Position numbers and translations under genes: made by a program. A stretch of 28,946 bases of DNA from Bacteroidales bacterium UBA3709. Its GTDB lineage: Bacteria > Bacteroidota > Bacteroidia > Bacteroidales > UBA932. Location of the stretch: NCBI GenBank assembly GCA_002372015.1, contig DFIA01000065.1, forward strand, positions 1-28,946. Direction: 5' to 3'. Positions 25,005-28,946 of the stretch are shown one piece after another. Positions within the stretch are counted from its first letter, which is position 1, and each line of letters opens with the position of its first letter. Below the pieces are notes generated by a model that did not search any database, was not told where the DNA came from, and saw only the letters and a program-made list of their open reading frames with translations.

Positions 25005-26489
25005 CTATTTTCTCAAAAACTCAACAGACTTTTCTATCAGTGGGTGCATATACGCATCCTTTTCCAAGAAAGGTACCTCCTTACGATAAGAAGACAACAA
25101 ATTTTCTATAGCTGAAGAAGATTTCTTCTGGGCTATTTTATGCCTAAGATCCAAGGCTTGTGCAGCATTCAAGAGCTCTATGGCAAGTACTCTTTCTGTG
25201 TTCTCAACCACCCTAACAAGCTTGGTGGCAGCATTGGCACCCATGCTTACATGGTCTTCCTGGCCTTGTGAAGATGGTATGGAATCGGCAGAGGCCGGAT
25301 GACACAACCCTTTACTTTGGCTCACAATAGATGCAGCTGTATATTGTGGTATCATAAAACCGCTGTTCAAGCCGCTCTCAGGTGCTAAAAATTGTGGCAG
25401 TCCTCTTTGTCCCGATATCAGTTTGTATATTCTTCGTTCAGAAATATTTGCCAACTCACTTATTGCTATTGCAAGGGTATCCATAGGAATTGCTATAGGC
25501 TCACCATGGAAATTTCCGGCGGAAATAATCATATCCTCATCAGGAAAGACATTAGGATTATCTGTAGCACTATTTATTTCGTTGTCTATAACGCTCTCCA
25601 CATAGCGGATATTATCCTTCACCGCACCATGAACCTGAGGAATACACCGGAATGAATACGGGTCTTGCACATGAGTTTTAGGCATTGATATAAGCTGGCT
25701 ACCCTCCAGCAACGCCATAAACTTTTCTGCAGTTTCTATCTGCCCACGATGCCTTCTAAGTCTGTGAGTTTGAGGATAGAATGCTTCTATTCTTCCATCA
25801 AAAGCCTCCAAAGACATAACCGCTATCTTATCTGCCCACTGGCTGAGCCTATGGCTCTGCAGCAAAGACCATACTGCATGAGCACTCATAAACTGTGTTC
25901 CATTCAATAAAGCCAACCCTTCCTTACTCTGCAGCTTTATCGGTTCCCAACCCATCTCCTTCAAAACCTCAGAACTCGGAATCACCTCATTTTTATAGAT
26001 AACTTCGCCAAGCCCAAGAAGTGGAAGTGAAAGGTGAGCAAGCGGGGCGAGATCGCCTGAAGCTCCAAGAGAACCCTGCTGATATACCACAGGCAGTATA
26101 TTGTTGTTAAACAAATCTATAAGCCTTTGAACAGTAACAAGCTGAGCTCCTGAATGCCCATAGGACAAGCACTGTATTTTAAGCAAAAGCATAAGTTTAA
26201 CAATCTCTGGCCTAACTGTTTCGCCTATACCGCAAGCATGGCTTACCACCAAATTATACTGCAATTGCGAAAGTTGGTCTTCTGGAATTGTTACATTACA
26301 TAAAGAGCCAAAGCCGGTAGTAACCCCATACACCGGCCGCCCTATATCTTCCATCTTGCTGTCTAAGTATTTACGGCATTTTATAATATCCCGTTCTGCC
26401 TGCTCAGACAATGCGAGGGTCATACCCTTATCTATTATTTCCTTTATTCTCTCCAACGAGAGATGTTCAGAAGAAATTTTATGTTCCAT
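25005..26489 (-). CDS. hutH: Histidine ammonia-lyase HutH
   Basis: This 494-residue enzyme removes ammonia from L-histidine to give urocanate, the first step of the hut pathway. Its MIO cofactor forms autocatalytically from A143-S144-G145 in GSLGASGDLAPLAHL. Y54 in YGVTTGFG is the usual catalytic tyrosine. The middle segment NSATDNPNVF and the C-terminal GQEDHVSMGANAA are also standard. The gene follows hutU by 43 bp and precedes hutI by 12 bp. No promoter box is seen in the gap, so it belongs to the same operon. Confidence 0.96.
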   Translation of the reverse strand: MEHKISSEHLSLERIKEIIDKGMTLALSEQAERDIIKCRKYLDSKMEDIGRPVYGVTTGFGSLCNVTIPEDQLSQLQYNLVVSHACGIGETVRPEIVKLMLLLKIQCLSYGHSGAQLVTVQRLIDLFNNNILPVVYQQGSLGASGDLAPLAHLSLPLLGLGEVIYKNEVIPSSEVLKEMGWEPIKLQSKEGLALLNGTQFMSAHAVWSLLQSHRLSQWADKIAVMSLEAFDGRIEAFYPQTHRLRRHRGQIETAEKFMALLEGSQLISMPKTHVQDPYSFRCIPQVHGAVKDNIRYVESVIDNEINSATDNPNVFPDEDMIISAGNFHGEPIAIPMDTLAIAISELANISERRIYKLISGQRGLPQFLAPESGLNSGFMIPQYTAASIVSQSKGLCHPASADSIPSSQGQEDHVSMGANAATKLVRVVENTERVLAIELLNAAQALDLRHKIAQKKSSSAIENLLSSYRKEVPFLEKDAYMHPLIEKSVEFLRK

Positions 26490-26532
26490 ATTCTTAAATC
26501 TTACTTTCTATAAACTTAATCCCGATAAAAAC

Positions 26533-28557
26533 TTAAATCCGAGAAAGTGCATCATCCAAGACACTGTCGTCGGCATGATTAGGCAGAGTAACTTTCAGTT
26601 CCGGAGTGCGTTGCATCTCTCTGCGAATGGCAGCCTCTGCTCCTTCATTGCGAGCCCAGCTACGCCTTGCTATACCATTATTCACATCCCAATGCAACAT
26701 TTCCTGTATATTTCTTGCCGATTCTTCTGAGCCGTCTATAACCATACCAAATCCCCCATTAATCACCTCTCCCCAGCCTACACCGCCGCCATTGTGTATA
26801 GAAACCCATGTAGCACCACGGAAACCATCGCCGATAACATTCTGAACAGCCATATCGGCCGTAAACTGACTACCATCGTATATATTGGATGTTTCTCTAA
26901 ACGGAGAGTCTGTGCCGGAAACATCATGATGGTCTCGGCCTAACACTATTGGAGCCTTTATGTCTCCTCTACGGATGGCTTCGTTAAATTTGAGCGCAAT
27001 ACTTATCCTTCCTATACTGTCTGCATATAAGATTCTGGCCTGAGAGCCTACTACAAGTTTATTTCTTCCGGCTTCTTCTATCCAGTGAATATTATCGAGC
27101 ATCTGCATTTTTATATCTTCCGGTGCCGTAGCAGCTTCTTCCATAAGTGCCTCTACCGCAAGAGCATCGCTCTTAGCCAAATCATCAGGGTTCTCGCTCA
27201 TGCAAACCCAACGGAATGGCCCAAAGCCGTAGTCAAAGTACAATGGTCCCATAATATCCTGAACATAAGAAGGGTATCTGAAAGTGCCATCGGCCTTCAT
27301 AACATCAGCACCCGCTCTCGAAGACTCTAAAAGAAAAGCATTTCCATAATCGAAGAAATACATCCCCTTATCTGCCAAACGATTGATAGCGGCTATATGT
27401 CTTCTTAAAGAAGCTTGCACACATTCTTTAAACTTTTCCGGTTTCTCTGCCATCATCTTCTGCGAATCTTCCAGCGAATAACCTACAGGATAATATCCTC
27501 CTGCCCACGGATTGTGAAGCGAGGTCTGGTCTGAACCTATATCTACCTTAATATCGTCAGCAGCAAGCCTTTCCCAAAGATCTACTACATTACCTACATA
27601 CGCAAGAGACACGGTTTCTTTGCCGCTTGTTGCTCTTTTTATCCTACTTATCAGTTCATCTAAATTTTCATGAAGCTCATCTACCCAACCTTGTTCGTGA
27701 CGCTTACGCGCTGCCAAAGGATTGATTTCTGCTGTAACGCTCACAACTCCGGCTATATTTCCTGCTTTAGGCTGTGCGCCAGACATTCCTCCCAAGCCTG
27801 CAGTAATAAAAAGCATTCCGGCCATATTTTCTCTCGAACCTTCTATACCTCTCTTCTTTAACTGCATACGAGCTGCATTCATTACTGTAATGGTGGTACC
27901 GTGTACTATTCCCTGCGGACCGATATACATATAGGAGCCGGCTGTCATCTGTCCGTACTGCGATACTCCTAACGCATTAAATCTCTCCCAATCATCTGGT
28001 TTTGAATAGTTAGGAATAACCATACCATTAGTAACCACAACTCTCGGAGCGTTTTTATGACTTGGGAACAGTCCCATAGGATGACCAGAATACATGCTGA
28101 GAGTCTGTTCTTCTGTCATAGTGGCCAGATACTGCATGGTTAGCCTATACTGAGCCCAGTTCTGGAAAATCGCTCCATTGCCTCCATATACTATCAGTTC
28201 ATGGGGATGTTGAGCTACCCTGTCATCGAGATTGTTCTGTATCATAGCCATAATAGCGGCAGCTTGCCTGCATTTTGCGGGATACTCGTCTATAGGGCGC
28301 GCATATATCTTATAATCAGGTCTGAATCTATACATATAAATTCTGCCATACTCTTTGAGTTCTTGAGCAAACTCAGGAGCTAAAGTCTTATGAAATTCCT
28401 TAGGAAAGTACCTTAAAGCATTTCTCAATGCCAATTTTTTTTGCTCTGGCGATAAGATATCTTTGCGCTTGGGAGCATGATTTATTACTTTGTCGTAAGG
28501 CTTAAGCTCCGGCAAAACACTCGGAATTCCTGCCAATATCTCGTCTTTGAATGTCAT
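26533..28557 (-). CDS. hutU: Urocanate hydratase HutU (long form)
   Basis: This 674-residue NAD-dependent enzyme converts urocanate to imidazolonepropionate. The NAD-binding GLGGMSGAQPKAG segment, the FGPFRWVC segment with the active-site-type Cys (C452), and the C-terminal HNGGGVGWGEVINGGFG are present. It is about 115 residues longer than the classic 556-residue enzyme, as usual for the Bacteroidetes form. It is transcribed after the cyclodeaminase/FTCD gene (37-bp gap) and before hutH. Confidence 0.96.
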   Translation of the reverse strand: MTFKDEILAGIPSVLPELKPYDKVINHAPKRKDILSPEQKKLALRNALRYFPKEFHKTLAPEFAQELKEYGRIYMYRFRPDYKIYARPIDEYPAKCRQAAAIMAMIQNNLDDRVAQHPHELIVYGGNGAIFQNWAQYRLTMQYLATMTEEQTLSMYSGHPMGLFPSHKNAPRVVVTNGMVIPNYSKPDDWERFNALGVSQYGQMTAGSYMYIGPQGIVHGTTITVMNAARMQLKKRGIEGSRENMAGMLFITAGLGGMSGAQPKAGNIAGVVSVTAEINPLAARKRHEQGWVDELHENLDELISRIKRATSGKETVSLAYVGNVVDLWERLAADDIKVDIGSDQTSLHNPWAGGYYPVGYSLEDSQKMMAEKPEKFKECVQASLRRHIAAINRLADKGMYFFDYGNAFLLESSRAGADVMKADGTFRYPSYVQDIMGPLYFDYGFGPFRWVCMSENPDDLAKSDALAVEALMEEAATAPEDIKMQMLDNIHWIEEAGRNKLVVGSQARILYADSIGRISIALKFNEAIRRGDIKAPIVLGRDHHDVSGTDSPFRETSNIYDGSQFTADMAVQNVIGDGFRGATWVSIHNGGGVGWGEVINGGFGMVIDGSEESARNIQEMLHWDVNNGIARRSWARNEGAEAAIRREMQRTPELKVTLPNHADDSVLDDALSRI

Positions 28558-28594
28558 AGCTAAACTTCTGTTTACAATCTTGTATTTTAATTGC

Positions 28595-28946
28595 CTACCC
28601 CTTTATCTTGCTCTCCACTATTTCAAGGATTCTTTTTTCCATAGCCATTGCCTCAGCCATAATTTTATCGGCCTCCCCCATTAGTTCTTCTGCTTTAGCT
28701 CTGTCTTTCAAGCCTTCTGCGTTGATATGCACATTAAGTCTTGCCCCTAACACGGCGCCTCTGGCCGCAATGGCTGCAACTCCGGCATCTGATACAGAAT
28801 TAGGATTACCTTCGGAAGCCATCCTTTCTGCTACTTCAAATACTTTTGCAGAAACCTTCAATGTTCTCAGCGGCACTTGTGTAGCATATAAAGTTGCAGC
28901 CTCCATAGCTTCTGCCCTGAGTTGTTTTTCTTCTTCAGTTCCTTTA
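28595..28946 (-). CDS. Cyclodeaminase / formiminotransferase-cyclodeaminase C-terminal part (5' end outside window)
   Basis: The frame is open to the window edge and continues upstream of the internal ATG at 28906 (visible start K-G-T-E-E-E-K-Q-L-R). The motifs ATQVPLRTLKVSAKVFEVAERM, NSVSDAGVAAIAARGAV and LNVHINAEGLKD match the FTCD_C/cyclodeaminase fold. This enzyme deaminates 5-formimino-tetrahydrofolate to methenyl-tetrahydrofolate. With hutI-U-H it completes a folate-linked route from formiminoglutamate, and no hutG is visible. Whether this is a stand-alone cyclodeaminase (fchA) or the C-terminal half of a fused FTCD cannot be decided from the 117 visible residues. Confidence 0.85.
   Translation of the reverse strand, partial: KGTEEEKQLRAEAMEAATLYATQVPLRTLKVSAKVFEVAERMASEGNPNSVSDAGVAAIAARGAVLGARLNVHINAEGLKDRAKAEELMGEADKIMAEAMAMEKRILEIVESKIKG

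Noticed and set aside
23766..28946. A link between the HisA-like gene and the hut genes as one histidine system
   Set aside because: They are 16 kb apart, in separate operons and on opposite strands. The link rests only on the word histidine.

Overview
The window looks like a core chromosomal segment of an anaerobic member of the Bacteroidetes, most likely order Bacteroidales. Four lines of evidence support this. Several intergenic gaps carry the Bacteroidetes sigma-ABfr promoter signature (TAnnTTTG, once with a well-spaced upstream TTTG), and Shine-Dalgarno sites are not evident. Several proteins are typical of the phylum: a long urocanate hydratase, an IspG of the Bacteroidetes sequence type, an Ig-like lipoprotein beginning C-ANTSQGPLGGPKD, WYL-domain regulators, and an LTA-synthase-like sulfatase. 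HydG, a flavodiiron protein and a PPi-type phosphofructokinase point to a fermentative anaerobe. The DNA is AT-rich and very densely coded: no gap reaches 110 bp, and all three convergent gene pairs overlap. I see no mobile element, CRISPR array, phage gene or rRNA.

Layout. (1) 1-558: the end of a Maf pyrophosphatase gene, convergent with recQ (545-2473, minus). (2) 2528-6085: a strong promoter followed by nitroreductase, WYL regulator and LTA-synthase-like membrane sulfatase. (3) 6106-8832: a promoter with a 12-bp palindrome, a second WYL regulator, a HisA-family protein lacking the catalytic aspartate, and a HAD phosphatase. (4) 8798-10827, minus: a MATE transporter and a cytidylate-kinase-like protein. 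(5) 10857-10929: tRNA-Thr(CGT) on the plus strand, between minus-strand genes. (6) 10937-12169, minus: PPi-type phosphofructokinase, divergent from ligA. (7) 12253-23769, plus: ligA, flavodiiron protein, FlK-like thioesterase, hydG, rel, Ig-like lipoprotein, outer-membrane beta-barrel protein and ispG. Most of these are tightly spaced or overlap by 4 bp. (8) 23766-28946, minus: hutI, hutH, hutU and a truncated cyclodeaminase/FTCD gene. This is a histidine-utilisation operon that sends formiminoglutamate to folate.

How the genes work together. The hut genes convert histidine to urocanate, imidazolonepropionate and formiminoglutamate, and the folate enzyme then takes the one-carbon unit. The ligA-ispG run mixes DNA ligation, oxygen/NO detoxification, hydrogenase maturation, stringent response, cell envelope and isoprenoid synthesis, so it is probably co-transcribed housekeeping rather than one pathway. 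I found no clear candidate for a wholly new system. The most unusual items are the HisA-like protein with Q in place of the catalytic D, an IspG intermediate in size between the two known classes, a hydG without hydE, hydF or hydrogenase genes in view, and the palindrome over the WYL promoter.
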